Source: Candidatus Nitrohelix vancouverensis (GTDB lineage: Bacteria; Nitrospinota; Nitrospinia; Nitrospinales; VA-1). Taken from it: a stretch of DNA of 64,000 bases. Of the stretch, positions 43,907 to 52,646 are shown one piece after another (position 1 is the first letter of the stretch; every line of letters starts with the position of its first letter). A program made the translations under genes and the position numbers. The notes under the pieces are model-generated. The model was not told where the DNA came from. It searched no databases and was given only the letters and a program-made list of their open reading frames with translations. Location: assembly GCA_015698305.1 (NCBI GenBank), contig CP048620.1, positions 1,328,557 to 1,392,556 of the forward strand, read 5' to 3'.

Positions 43907-45718
43907 CTAATTCACCGTTTGTTGTTCGGCGGCTCCGTCCATCGCCATTTTTTGAATGCCTTCTTTTCCGTACCTGTCCAGGTAGAGAAGAAAATGTTCT
44001 CTCGATAAAAATTTCCAGACCCGGCGCGATTCGAAATTTTCTTCGATGGTTGCATCGAAGGATTCGTAAACGTCCATGACTTCGTCGCGGGCCATGCCTT
44101 CGTTGATCTCATAATCAAATATGATGGCGAGATCGCGATTGGGATCGTGAATGATGCGGTCGATCTTGAACTTGGCCGGGTTGTGATAAATGGCGGAATC
44201 TTTCTCCAGCGTGAAGATGGACTGCCCGACGGAATGAATGGTGCCCGCTCCCGACTCGCTGTTCTGCACAGTGAACTGGATGGTGTCCTCGGCTTCCTCC
44301 CGCGTTTCCGTCGGGAAGCCAAAGAACAGATACAGATGGTTCCAGATGCCCGCGTCGGAACTGTGTTTCAAGACCCGCTTTTCCGTCGCCTGATCGCAAC
44401 CCTTGTCGATGATCGACAGGATGCGGTCGTTGGCGCTCTCCAGGCCGAAGAAGAGCATGATGAAACCGGCGTCGAACATCTCTTTGAACAGGCCCGGCGT
44501 TTCCACCTCTCCCGATTCGAACTTCAACATGCCGAGGGCGCGCATCGGCGTTTTCTGCGCCAAGAGGGCCTTGGACATGCGGCTGAAAGCGTTGGGAGAA
44601 ATCGCCTCGTCCGAGAAAGTGAAGAAGCGCGTGTTGTATCGCTTGCCGAGATAGTCGATATCCTCTGCCACCTGCGTTTCGTTTTCCTTGCGGTAATGCG
44701 AATCGTAAATGAAGCTATGCGTGCAGAAAGTGCATTTCCCCCAGTAACAGCCCCGGCTCGCCATGTAGGGAAGCACCGGATACGGCATCAGGTATTTGTC
44801 GAGGGGAAGCGCGTCGAAGGTCGGGCGGGCCAGTCGCTCGTAGGGCAAAGCCTTCTCGCGGCTATTGTGCACCACCTTGTCGTCTTTCAGGTGAATCAGA
44901 TTGGGCACCGTGTCGACGCTCTCTCCCGCTTCGAGACGTCGAATGAGGGTTTCCAGCGGCAGTTCGCCTTCGAACAGCACGACGCTGTCGAAAAATTCCT
45001 TGAACAGGACTTGCTTGTCCCCCAGCAAATCCTGATGCCGGGCGAACACGCTACCGCCGATCACGATATGCAGGTCCGGGCGCAGTCGCTTGAGCTGACG
45101 CGCCAGCGTGAGGCCGGGGATGACCTGTCCGGCGTGAATGATGGAAATGCCCGCAAGCCCGTAGTCGTCCCAGGAAACCTGCTTGAGCAGACGCTCTTCG
45201 TATAGTTTGATAAAAGGATTGCGCAGTCTGTCCTGCGTCGCCGTCATGATCCCGCTGAGATTCTCTTCCGGGTTGCCCTGCATGAAAAAGGAATCGAGAT
45301 CGATACGGCTCGGATGATGCGCGAAGGAGATGAGCTTCATCGCGATCTTCAGCGTCGTGTAGGCGTCCTTGTATAAAGGAAACTGAAAGAACAAATCCTC
45401 CGAGCGCAAGACCTTCTTGGCGTCCTCCACTTCAGAGAACACCGACTCCAGATAAGCCTCGTCGCCCAGAATCTGCCGATACACCGGACGCACTTCCCGG
45501 TCTTCCTCAGACATCGCCGGGGCGGATAGCCGGGCGCGAATCTGCTCGACGCATTCCTCCAGATAAGGCCGACTCAGGAGGATGTCGTAGCTTTCAATAT
45601 TGAAGTCAAATTGATCCGCTTCGAAGCCCTGCTTCTGCAAATACGCGGTCAGCGTCGGCAGAGACAGGTAAGGCTGGCTCGGGTACCATTGCGGCGGAAA
45701 TATCAGGGCTGTTTTCAT
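43907..45718 (-). CDS. B12-binding-domain radical SAM protein
   Basis: A 603-residue protein of the B12-radical SAM class. An N-terminal cobalamin-binding-like Rossmann region (MKTALIFPPQWYPSQPYLS, later LHIVIGGSVFARH) leads to the radical SAM domain with the 4Fe-4S motif CYWGKCTFC (C-x5-C-x2-C as written here, an insertion relative to the usual C-x3-C-x2-C). Such enzymes do methylations or rearrangements on natural products, lipids or nucleotides. I used the ATG at 45718, where the family pattern starts. The gene is on its own on the minus strand, separated by about 160 bases from a methyltransferase gene. Confidence 0.8.
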   Translation of the reverse strand: MKTALIFPPQWYPSQPYLSLPTLTAYLQKQGFEADQFDFNIESYDILLSRPYLEECVEQIRARLSAPAMSEEDREVRPVYRQILGDEAYLESVFSEVEDAKKVLRSEDLFFQFPLYKDAYTTLKIAMKLISFAHHPSRIDLDSFFMQGNPEENLSGIMTATQDRLRNPFIKLYEERLLKQVSWDDYGLAGISIIHAGQVIPGLTLARQLKRLRPDLHIVIGGSVFARHQDLLGDKQVLFKEFFDSVVLFEGELPLETLIRRLEAGESVDTVPNLIHLKDDKVVHNSREKALPYERLARPTFDALPLDKYLMPYPVLPYMASRGCYWGKCTFCTHSFIYDSHYRKENETQVAEDIDYLGKRYNTRFFTFSDEAISPNAFSRMSKALLAQKTPMRALGMLKFESGEVETPGLFKEMFDAGFIMLFFGLESANDRILSIIDKGCDQATEKRVLKHSSDAGIWNHLYLFFGFPTETREEAEDTIQFTVQNSESGAGTIHSVGQSIFTLEKDSAIYHNPAKFKIDRIIHDPNRDLAIIFDYEINEGMARDEVMDVYESFDATIEENFESRRVWKFLSREHFLLYLDRYGKEGIQKMAMDGAAEQQTVN

Positions 45719-45879
45719 AAGACGCCTGCGCACATGAAACATTCTCCAGTCTCCATTGAGGAGACAAAAACTTCAATCGCTTGCAGATCTTGAATCTGGA
45801 TCCATATCTATTCAGATGCGTTCAGAATATACTCTGCTCCGGCCACTGTCAACGCGGCAATCCACTTGAATTTACCGCG

Positions 45880-46893
45880 TTAAAGTTTGACGACGAAGGC
45901 GGCGCGGTCGTATCCAAAGAGAACCGCTTCCGGCTTGTCGCGAAAAAAGGCGTCCACCGCCACCCGCTCGCCATAAGCCGCGCCATAAGCGTAATTCTGA
46001 AACATCATGATCCCGCCGGACGCCATCAAAGGATAGAGCGATTCGCAGAGAAAACGCGTTGTCGCGTACTGGTCGCAGTCGATATGAGCCAGCGACAAAC
46101 GCTTCAATCCCGCGCCCGCGAAAGTCTCGAAAATATCTCCCGGAACGATGTTGACGCCATCGAACTCGCTCATCAAAGCGCGCACCCCCTCCGACCCGCC
46201 GGATGCGAAGGAATTCGGCGTCGCCTGATCCAGCGGCGACTGCTCCTGAATCCCCGAAAAACTGTCGAACAAATGCAAACGCTTGTTCATCCCCAATTCC
46301 TTCATCACCGTCGCCATGAAATAGGCGCTGCCGCCCTGATAGACGCCAAACTCCGCCACGTCGCCCTCCAGCGAGGCCGTCTGTTGAAGGTACTGGTAAC
46401 AACAACGCCAGTTCTCCGGCGAGGTGTACCAGAGAACGCCCTTGCGCGTCAGCGTTTGATGGCAAGCGTCCGACAAGCGCGCGAATTCCGTTTCTGTCAC
46501 AGGGTCGGCGTCGCGATGCACGCACAAGATCGCCTTGCCGCTCAATTTCGATTCCGCGATCTGCTCCAGTATGGAATAAATGGATGCCGAATCGACCATG
46601 ATAGCGATCAGGTCGATGGAATCGCTCAAATCCAGCGCCTGCTCGAAAGACACAATGGGCGCATCCGCAACCGGAGCCGAACCGCATTTGAAATTGTCGA
46701 TGACGCAGACCGGCTTAAATTTGTCGCCCAGAATCTGATGAAACTCGACCAGCGTTTTGCAAGCCGGATACGTTTTGCCCCAGAAGGCGACGCGTGTCTC
46801 CGGCTTCATTTGCAGATGATCGAACAAACGACGAACCAACTCGTCCAGGCCGCCCACGCAATCTTTTAAAATGAGAGAGCCTTCTGAAATCAT
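45880..46893 (-). CDS. TylF-like methyltransferase with N-terminal Rossmann-like domain
   Basis: A 337-residue protein. The C-terminal half (residues about 165-337) is a TylF/MycF-type SAM methyltransferase: GDVAEFGVYQGGSA is motif I, then LFDSFSGIQEQSP and SLAHIDCDQYATT with the metal-binding aspartates. The N-terminal half looks like a degenerate nucleotide-binding domain. TylF-type enzymes O-methylate sugars, often on surface glycans. The ATG at 46893 is preferred over the TTG at 46926. It marks the left edge of the repeat-rich region. Confidence 0.75.
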   Translation of the reverse strand: MISEGSLILKDCVGGLDELVRRLFDHLQMKPETRVAFWGKTYPACKTLVEFHQILGDKFKPVCVIDNFKCGSAPVADAPIVSFEQALDLSDSIDLIAIMVDSASIYSILEQIAESKLSGKAILCVHRDADPVTETEFARLSDACHQTLTRKGVLWYTSPENWRCCYQYLQQTASLEGDVAEFGVYQGGSAYFMATVMKELGMNKRLHLFDSFSGIQEQSPLDQATPNSFASGGSEGVRALMSEFDGVNIVPGDIFETFAGAGLKRLSLAHIDCDQYATTRFLCESLYPLMASGGIMMFQNYAYGAAYGERVAVDAFFRDKPEAVLFGYDRAAFVVKL

Positions 46894-47077
46894 ATCCGCC
46901 CGATACCTTTGTGCAATTAGGAACAACTCGATTTGCCGAAGGGGATTATAACCCGATCCGCGCCACAGCGCGCCGCTAATAATGTTCCACTGGCCGTGGA
47001 GGCCTAATGCCGGAATGTTTTGGTTGAGTTTTAGCAGTACAAGTCGAGTCTTGTGGGTCCAGCGTCACGCTGGGCGG

Positions 47078-47145
47078 GCAACGCCCGCAGGATAAGCACC
47101 GTAACGCTTCGATTGCGTTTGAACAGTTTGAATAGCAGTACAGGC
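47078..47145. repeat. dispersed direct repeat, copy A
   Basis: This 68-base stretch is nearly the same as 49010-49076, sharing GATTGCGTTTGAACAGTT and CCCGCAGGATAAG. Both copies are near a GCGTCACGCTGG motif. The two copies bracket the transposase remnant and the HEPN-like gene. The stretch 46894-47550 as a whole contains repeats only and no gene. Confidence 0.8.
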
Positions 47146-47199
47146 TGAACTTTGAGAGTCGAGCGTCACGCTAGAATGGAGAAACATCCCCCAAAATAC

Positions 47200-47360
47200 G
47201 TCTTTGCGAGGAGCGTTAGCGACGAAGCAATCCAGAGTCTTTTATGAAACGCTTAAAGGCTCTGGATCGCCGCGCTCCCTGACAGTCGCTCGCGATGACG
47301 TTTCTTCGGGACATCACTCGTCGTTGTGAGGAGCGTCAGCGACGAAGCAATCCAGGAAAA
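47200..47360. repeat. REP/MITE-like inverted repeats
   Basis: At 47200-47300 the ends CGTC...GCGAG and CTCGC...GACG pair as inverted repeats, with CCAGAG/CTCTGG closer to the centre, giving a long imperfect hairpin. The block GCGACGAAGCAATCCAG occurs twice (47219 and 47339). Related 'GAGGAGCG...GACGAAGCAATCC' elements are common between genes of many bacteria. Confidence 0.75.
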
Positions 47361-47372
47361 TCCAAAACACTA

Positions 47373-47532
47373 AAGCCACCCTCACCTGTATCCTCTCCCT
47401 GAGGGAGAGGACGGGCTTTGCCCGCTGGGTAAGTCCATAAGGTTTCAGTTGCGTTCAGAGATATTGCTAGCAATACGAGTTGAGCGTTAGAAAACCCTCT
47501 CCCCTCGGGGAGAGGGCTGGGTGAGGGGGTGG
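47373..47532. repeat. inverted pair of CTCTCCCTGAGGGAGAGG-type elements
   Basis: The left element (47373-47415) reads CCTCACC then CTCTCCCTGAGGGAGAGG; the right (47495-47530) reads CCCTCTCCCCTCGGGGAGAGGG then GGTGAGGG. They face each other, and each forms its own hairpin. This is a known kind of dispersed intergenic repeat. Confidence 0.75.
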
Positions 47533-47550
47533 ACATCTTCCGCATCATCG

Positions 47551-47786
47551 ATCCATGAAAATATCGTCACGCTTCAGAACTATTACTTCCCTGGGAGTTG
47601 GAACAGGAACTCTCACGGTTCGTGGATTATTACAACAACGACCGATACCACGAATCTTTAAACAACGTGACTCAAGTTGATGTTTACTTTGGTCGTCACC
47701 GAGAAATCCTAACAAAAAGGGATCAGATAAAAAGAAAAACCCTGGCACTGAGGAGAAAACAAAATCTCAAAACCAGGGTCGCTTAA
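47551..47786 (+). pseudogene. C-terminal remnant of an integrase-core (IS481/IS3-like) transposase
   Basis: Translation in one frame gives NIVTLQNYYFP and, after one missing base near 47590, the next frame gives PWELEQELSRFVDYYNN, then RYHESLNNVTQVDVYFG and a basic tail to the stop at 47786. This is the usual C-terminal end of rve-type transposases, including the final DYYNN-RYHE region. The rest of the transposase and the element ends are absent, so it is a dead fragment. It is evidence of past insertion in this segment. Confidence 0.8.
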
Positions 47787-47970
47787 TTTGAACTTGATAA
47801 ATATTTTTCGAAGGACTATAAACCAAATGCGCCTCTAGTTAAATACTACTCTTGGTACACATTCGTTTGAAGACCTACAGCAATATAAAAAGATGTGTCT
47901 CACTAGAGAGATTTAAAAAATAGTACTACTACGATTAATCCAAGCAATTTAATTCCCTGGAATGTGGTAA

Positions 47971-48681
47971 ATGGCAAGTGAAATAGAAAACCTAGATTTA
48001 ATTCGAAACTCAATGTTTGATTCAGGCAAAGAGGTAATTAAAAATAACCCCTCTATAGATAATAGGCGAGATATAAGAGTATTGACATTTTTTAAGATGA
48101 GCGAGGTAGTAACAACAGCTAGGTTAGGCTTAGTCTTCATTCAGACCTTCAAGAAAAACCCAGAACTTTTGAAAGACAACCCCGCCTTGCAAAATAGTTT
48201 TGACCAACACCCTATGCGATTTGAGGAGTTTGAACGTTTTATTAAAGCCACTTACATTCAGAATATATTTATTATCCTAGAAGCATCATTAAGAAACTTT
48301 TTAAGAGAATTGTCCCCCCATTCTTGTAGCAAAGGAACATCTTCATTCAAAAATATTTACGAAAAGCTTTTTAAAGAGCTCCAACTCAACAATCCTTTAA
48401 GGGAAAAGTTTTTTACCGTTCTGGATTTTTGGCGGGAAATAAGAAATTCAGTTCATAATAATTTTGTATATTTTTCGTCGAAAGAAGAAAGTATAACCAT
48501 TTCTTACAAGGGGTTACCTTTTTTATTCGAAAATGGCAAACCAGTTTCCTTTTTAAAATGGGAACTTCTTTATTTGTTAACATGTGACCTAGAAGAAATT
48601 TTCATTGAAATTATAAATCAAGAAGCCATCAAGAAAATTCATCTGATGATTGATCCGGCCAACATCTACACGGCAAGTTAA
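47971..48681 (+). CDS. AT-rich accessory gene with HEPN-like motif
   Basis: A 236-residue, mainly helical soluble protein. Near the centre is FWREIRNSVHNNF, in which Arg155-x6-His162 (or Arg158-x3-His) and the RN-x-x-H pattern resemble the Rx4-6H active site of HEPN ribonucleases. The preceding region IIFEASLRNFLRE-like (residues about 100-113) fits the first HEPN helices. Its codons and base composition are clearly more AT-rich than the neighbours, and it sits between copies of a dispersed repeat and a transposase remnant, so it was probably acquired. No partner nucleotidyltransferase is next to it. Function is an inference; a defence or toxin role is possible. Confidence 0.55.
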   Translation: MASEIENLDLIRNSMFDSGKEVIKNNPSIDNRRDIRVLTFFKMSEVVTTARLGLVFIQTFKKNPELLKDNPALQNSFDQHPMRFEEFERFIKATYIQNIFIILEASLRNFLRELSPHSCSKGTSSFKNIYEKLFKELQLNNPLREKFFTVLDFWREIRNSVHNNFVYFSSKEESITISYKGLPFLFENGKPVSFLKWELLYLLTCDLEEIFIEIINQEAIKKIHLMIDPANIYTAS

Positions 48682-49009
48682 GACATTATTTATTTAGTTC
48701 TCCTTCTTTTCCTCCCAAATTCTATTCATAAATATTACTTTTGCATGCATAAGAAAATATCAGCAAATAAAGGGGCAAATCTTGATTTAACATTTATGTG
48801 ATAATTTCATGCCATGTCGTGACCTTTAAGAATAGAGTGTGCAGTGATAGCATTTGGCGAACAGTGCTCCCAGTTGGGTGTTTTTTAGAAAAACGCATCT
48901 GCTTTCGTTAGCCTGCAAATCTCCCCTCCCCTCCACCCCCTTTCGCAACAAGTCGGATTCTGTTCTCATCAGAATAATCTCCACACCTCTTACATCCCGA
49001 CCGGGCTGT

Positions 49010-49102
49010 GCAACACCCGCAGGATAAGGCCCGTAAGTTTCGATTGCGTTTGAACAGTTCGATTAGCATTACAGGCGGGGCCTTGCGGGGCCTTGCGGGG
49101 CC
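49010..49102. repeat. dispersed repeat copy B and short tandem repeat
   Basis: Copy B of the dispersed repeat covers 49010-49076. It is followed directly by GCGGGGCCTT-like units repeated about three times (49075-49102) and then by the GCGTCACGCTGG motif also found near copy A. The rest of the 548-base gap 48682-49229 shows no gene I can support. Confidence 0.75.
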
Positions 49103-49229
49103 AGCGTCACGCTGGCTCTCTCTGGGGAAGGGGAAGGGCTTTTTTCCGCTGGGTAAGCTCTGTGATGAAAAATAATTTCGCAAACTCAAAGATTCTGACG
49201 CGGACAGTTATTTGCGTATTTATTCGGCG

Positions 49230-49529
49230 TTATGCATTGGAAGGCGTCGCTTCTGGGAAACGCTTCACCTTGATGCTCGCAATCTTGTCCTGCATTTGCG
49301 ACATATCATAGGCCATTTGCATTCGAAGCCAATGCTCCGGCGTACTCCCAAAAGCCTTGGATACGCGAATCGCCATCTCAGGCGACAGGGAAGTTTTGGC
49401 GTTTATCACCCGAGACAAGGTTTGCCGGGTCACTCCAAGTCCTTCCGCCGCTTCCGTGACGTTCAAGCCGGAAGATTCTACGCAATGTTTTATTAATTTC
49501 CCCGGATGATCCGGGTGTTTCATCGTCAT
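49230..49529 (-). CDS. higA: HigA-type antitoxin (XRE family)
   Basis: A 99-residue protein with an XRE helix-turn-helix: NVTEAAEGLGVTRQTLSRVIN, followed by SPEMAIRVSKAFGSTPEHWL, the VapI/HigA signature. It would neutralise the toxin and repress the operon. It comes 11 bases after the toxin gene; toxin-first order is normal for higBA. A second start three bases... two codons on (MKHP) is equally possible. Confidence 0.9.
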   Translation of the reverse strand: MTMKHPDHPGKLIKHCVESSGLNVTEAAEGLGVTRQTLSRVINAKTSLSPEMAIRVSKAFGSTPEHWLRMQMAYDMSQMQDKIASIKVKRFPEATPSNA

Positions 49530-49540
49530 GTTGCCACCTC

Positions 49541-49819
49541 TTAATGGTAATCCACCAGATCAATATCAAAAGCCTTTCCATCTTCAAATCTGAAGATGAT
49601 TCTATGATTCCGCGAAACGGAGACGCTGTGAAAATCGCGCATATTGCCTTTGAGGGGATGAAAACCGAAGCCCGAAATTTTCAGTTCATCCAGCGTTTCT
49701 GCGGTGTCCAGAACCGATAGAAAAAGCTCTGCCTTTTCCGCCATATCCGACCGTAACTTGGATTTATCGCCCTTTTCATAAAGTCTTTTCAAGCCGCGGT
49801 GGCGGAAACTTTCAATCAT
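49541..49819 (-). CDS. higB: HigB-type toxin (RelE superfamily)
   Basis: A 92-residue protein with the HigB pattern MIESFRHRGLKRLYEKGD at the start and SVSRNHRIIFRFEDG near the end, which hold the basic and aromatic residues of ribosome-dependent mRNA interferases. It is first in the higBA operon, in an accessory segment next to repeats. Length is normal for the family, so it looks intact. Confidence 0.9.
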   Translation of the reverse strand: MIESFRHRGLKRLYEKGDKSKLRSDMAEKAELFLSVLDTAETLDELKISGFGFHPLKGNMRDFHSVSVSRNHRIIFRFEDGKAFDIDLVDYH

Positions 49820-50111
49820 AGCCCAGTGTAATGCGCAACATGACGCGCGTCAATATCTCAGGGCGAAGGCAGATCGTTAAACTCAGGCAAGTTCCATGTT
49901 ATGTGGAGCGAGCTACTACATCCCGGGGGAGCCGCTTCCCCATCGAAGACCCGCTGGGCCTGGCGGGAGGACAAAAAATACTTATGATTCCCTTAGACTT
50001 TATGCCCTAAATGGCAGGTCATAGTGTCGAATGGTTTTAATTGCAGCTAATATGAAAAGATTAGATTCTGGAGGGAGTGGTAAGGGTGGAATAGGGGCTG
50101 GGGCATATTCC
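49820..50111. other. intergenic region, no gene seen
   Basis: The 407-base gap between higB and the coiled-coil gene presumably holds the divergent higBA promoter at its left and the plus-strand promoter at 50112-50141 at its right. No other feature is visible. Confidence 0.45.
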
Positions 50112-50141
50112 TTGACAGTCCGTTTGAAATTACCTTATACT
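50112..50141 (+). promoter_or_regulatory. sigma-70-type promoter of the coiled-coil/NHL/DUF1566 cluster
   Basis: A perfect TTGACA (50112-50117) and TATACT (50136-50141) are 18 bases apart. Transcription would start near 50148, 79 bases before the first gene of the cluster. Confidence 0.65.
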
Positions 50142-50226
50142 CTGTTCTTTCCACGAGAATCGGTAAAAATATTGATTTGGCGTTAAAAATTTTTGTGCTA
50201 ATTCAGTCTGGAGAGGAGAGTTCCCT

Positions 50227-50844
50227 TTGAGCGATCAGGAAACAGAACAAGAAAAGGATGGACAGGCGACGCCTGAAGAAGGTGCGGACGCGGCTAAAGA
50301 AGCGGATGTAGATTCCCTTTCGGATCTGGCGGAACTTGAGAAAATCAAGGCCGAGCTGCAAAAAGAAAAAGAAAAGGCCGCCAAGGAGTTGGAGGAAGGC
50401 GAAGAGGATGAGGAAGATTTACGCGAGGTCGATTATCTTCAAAAGCTCCTCGGTTTGTCTATCAAGTTTGAACACCATGTGGGCATGTGGTTGATGACGG
50501 CATATATTGACTGTGGAATCAAATACGACCATCGTTTGGCTGAAAGCTATATGACACAGTTGTCGACGATCCAGTCTTTTTTGAGACTGCTTGAAAAGGT
50601 CGACGGCGTGACGCGCGAACTGGTCACTAAAGACTGTGTGTTGAAGCTCCGCAACGTGGTTCAGATGATCTACAAAAACCAAGTGAAGCCGTTGTACAAA
50701 GAAGTGTCTTTAATGAAGAAAAAACCGAAGTCCGAGAGTCTGGAGCATTTCAAGGAGAATTGGAACGAACGCCTGGAAGACTTGCAGAAGGCTTGTGATT
50801 TTGAGTATCAGGTTTTGGACGTTAAAGGCTTCATCTTAAAATAG
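50227..50844 (+). CDS. acidic coiled-coil protein of unknown function
   Basis: A 205-residue soluble protein starting at a TTG with GAGAGGAG about 7 bases upstream. Residues 1-65 are very acidic with a short Glu/Lys coiled coil (KIKAELQKEKEKAAKELEE); the rest is helical with regular hydrophobic spacing. No signal peptide. It is the first gene of the plus-strand cluster, and its acidic N terminus recalls the NHL and TPR-like proteins farther along. No family recognised. Confidence 0.7.
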   Translation: MSDQETEQEKDGQATPEEGADAAKEADVDSLSDLAELEKIKAELQKEKEKAAKELEEGEEDEEDLREVDYLQKLLGLSIKFEHHVGMWLMTAYIDCGIKYDHRLAESYMTQLSTIQSFLRLLEKVDGVTRELVTKDCVLKLRNVVQMIYKNQVKPLYKEVSLMKKKPKSESLEHFKENWNERLEDLQKACDFEYQVLDVKGFILK

Positions 50845-50944
50845 AATTGTTTGCGATTGAATGAGCAGGGCCTCCCTTTGGGGAGGCCGCGCCTATGCGG
50901 CGTCTGCCGGGTTTCATTTTTTCGCAAGTGATTGCGAAAAATTA

Positions 50945-50970
50945 CAGGCCCCTCATTTGGGGCCTTTTTA
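50945..50970 (+). terminator. weak rho-independent terminator
   Basis: The stem AGGCCCC / GGGGCCT with a five-base loop is followed by five T. It lies between the coiled-coil and NHL genes; a second stem without T run (GGCCTCC / GGAGGCC) is at 50868-50887. It may reduce rather than stop read-through. Confidence 0.6.
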
Positions 50971-50987
50971 TTTTAGATTGGGGGATC

Positions 50988-51998
50988 ATGTCGGATAAGG
51001 ATGAAGAACTAGAGGCTACGGAAGTTGAGCCGGGCGCCGCGCTGGAAACGGCTTCCGGGGAGACTTTGCCGGAAGCGGCTCCTGAAGAGATCAAGGTCGA
51101 CCACTCCAAACTTTACGTCTGGGTGACGGATACGGGCAACGACCGTATTCAGAAATTCGACGGCAACGGAAAATTCCTGATGCAGTTCGGTCGCTCCGGC
51201 GGCACGCGCGCTCCTTATAATGAGGGCGAATTCAAAACGCCTTCGGCGATCACGGTCGACTCGGAGGGCAATATCTGGGTTGCGGATACGGGCTGTCATC
51301 GTATTCAGAAATTCGATCCAGACGGCGATTTCATTCTTGAGTTTGGTTCCGAGGGCTGGGGGCAGGAAAAATTTTATTGGCCGGAGGGCATCATTGCCGA
51401 GGCGATGGGCACCATTCTGGTGGTAGACACGAACAATCATGTCATCAAACGATACGACGACGAGGGCGAGTTCCTGCTCGGTTTCGGTTGTGCCGGGAAT
51501 TTCGACGGATTCATGAAGATGCCATATGGCGTCGCTCTCGACAAGGAAGGCAATATCTACGTTGCGGATCGGGAAAATCAGCGCATTCAGATTTTCAACG
51601 AGGATGGGCAGTTCCTGAGCAAGTTTGGCGAGTACGGTTTCGAGCCGGGACGTTTGAATTTTCCGACGGGCATTGCGGTGCGCAAGGACGGTTCCATTCT
51701 GGTATCCGAAAAGAGCCAGAATCGGCTACAATTGTTTGATCGCGACGGAAATTCTTTACTCACCGTGGGCGAGGCGGGAAAACGCGACGGTCAGTTCAAT
51801 TGTCCGATGGGCATTGCCGAAGACCCTTATGGTTTTGTCTTCGTCATGGACACTTTGAACAACCGTGTGCAAAAATTTGATCCCGATCTGAATTTTGTTT
51901 CCAAATGGGGCGTGGTGGGCAAGGAGCCTGGCCAGTTCAAAAACGCCGCCGGCTTGTGCCTCTCCTGGGAGCCGGACTGGGCGCCACAGGACGATTAA
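50988..51998 (+). CDS. NHL-repeat beta-propeller protein
   Basis: A 336-residue protein without signal peptide, started at the ATG at 50988 (GGGGG just upstream). After an acidic N-terminal tail (residues 1-38) come six NHL repeats: DTGNDRIQKFDGNG, DTGCHRIQKFDPDG, DTNNHVIKRYDDEG, DRENQRIQIFNEDG, EKSQNRLQLFDRDG and DTLNNRVQKFDPDL. These form a propeller for binding proteins or nucleic acids. It precedes the first DUF1566 gene by 6 bases and is the same kind of acidic propeller as the protein at 38663-40285. Confidence 0.85.
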   Translation: MSDKDEELEATEVEPGAALETASGETLPEAAPEEIKVDHSKLYVWVTDTGNDRIQKFDGNGKFLMQFGRSGGTRAPYNEGEFKTPSAITVDSEGNIWVADTGCHRIQKFDPDGDFILEFGSEGWGQEKFYWPEGIIAEAMGTILVVDTNNHVIKRYDDEGEFLLGFGCAGNFDGFMKMPYGVALDKEGNIYVADRENQRIQIFNEDGQFLSKFGEYGFEPGRLNFPTGIAVRKDGSILVSEKSQNRLQLFDRDGNSLLTVGEAGKRDGQFNCPMGIAEDPYGFVFVMDTLNNRVQKFDPDLNFVSKWGVVGKEPGQFKNAAGLCLSWEPDWAPQDD

Positions 51999-52004
51999 GG
52001 ACTT

Positions 52005-52646
52005 ATGCAACTTGTGATAAAACCATCCAATACGATGCGGCGCTTCATTCTGATATCGGCGCTGATAGTCTGCGTCAGTCAGGCCGGGCAAGGATTTGCC
52101 GAGGAGCCGAAGAAGGGCGGAGATCCTTTGTTCGAAGGGCAGATACTTTCCCTGACCAAGCCGGTGCAAGAGCTTGCGCCATCCGGCGACACGCGTTTCA
52201 CCGACAACAAGGACGGGACGGTGACGGACCAGAAAACCGGTTTGATCTGGAAGCAGACAGATTCGTATCAGGAGCACAAGAAGTGGATCAATTGGGAAAT
52301 GGCTCAAGACTTTGTTAAGGACCTCAACGACGCCCGCTTTGCGGGACATAGCGATTGGCGTTTGCCGGATCGCAGTGAGTTGGAGTCCTTGTACGAGAAG
52401 GATAAGAATATTGCCTGGAATTATTATTGGACTGAGAACCAGATCCACATGGACCCTGTTTTCGGCAACACCAGTTGTTGTTTCTGGTCCAGTGAAACGC
52501 AGAAAGAAGACTATGCCTGGGGCTTCAACTACATTCGCGGCAAAGCCTATTTGAGTATGAAAAGCGGACCGGGGCTTTCCCTGTCGGTGATTCGTCCGGT
52601 ACGCGGCGAAAAGGCGGTCAATTCCATGGCGGAGGCGAAAAAATGA
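52005..52646 (+). CDS. exported DUF1566 (Lcl C-terminal-like) protein
   Basis: A 213-residue protein with a signal peptide (residues 1 to about 32, ending GFA) and one DUF1566 domain (about 62-205). The domain shows the array's pattern: FTDNKDGTVTD, GLIWKQTDS, an AHSDWRLPDRSELESLY-type centre, CCFWSSET and VIRPVRG at the end. Lcl C-terminal domains are otherwise found in surface adhesins with a lectin-like fold. It is the only exported member of the array here. AAGGA lies upstream of the ATG, and its stop overlaps the next start. Confidence 0.85.
   Translation: MQLVIKPSNTMRRFILISALIVCVSQAGQGFAEEPKKGGDPLFEGQILSLTKPVQELAPSGDTRFTDNKDGTVTDQKTGLIWKQTDSYQEHKKWINWEMAQDFVKDLNDARFAGHSDWRLPDRSELESLYEKDKNIAWNYYWTENQIHMDPVFGNTSCCFWSSETQKEDYAWGFNYIRGKAYLSMKSGPGLSLSVIRPVRGEKAVNSMAEAKK

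Noticed and set aside
46894-49229. Complete insertion sequence or integrative element
   Set aside because: Only the C-terminal end of a transposase with a frameshift remains; no integrase, tRNA junction or matched terminal repeats around it.
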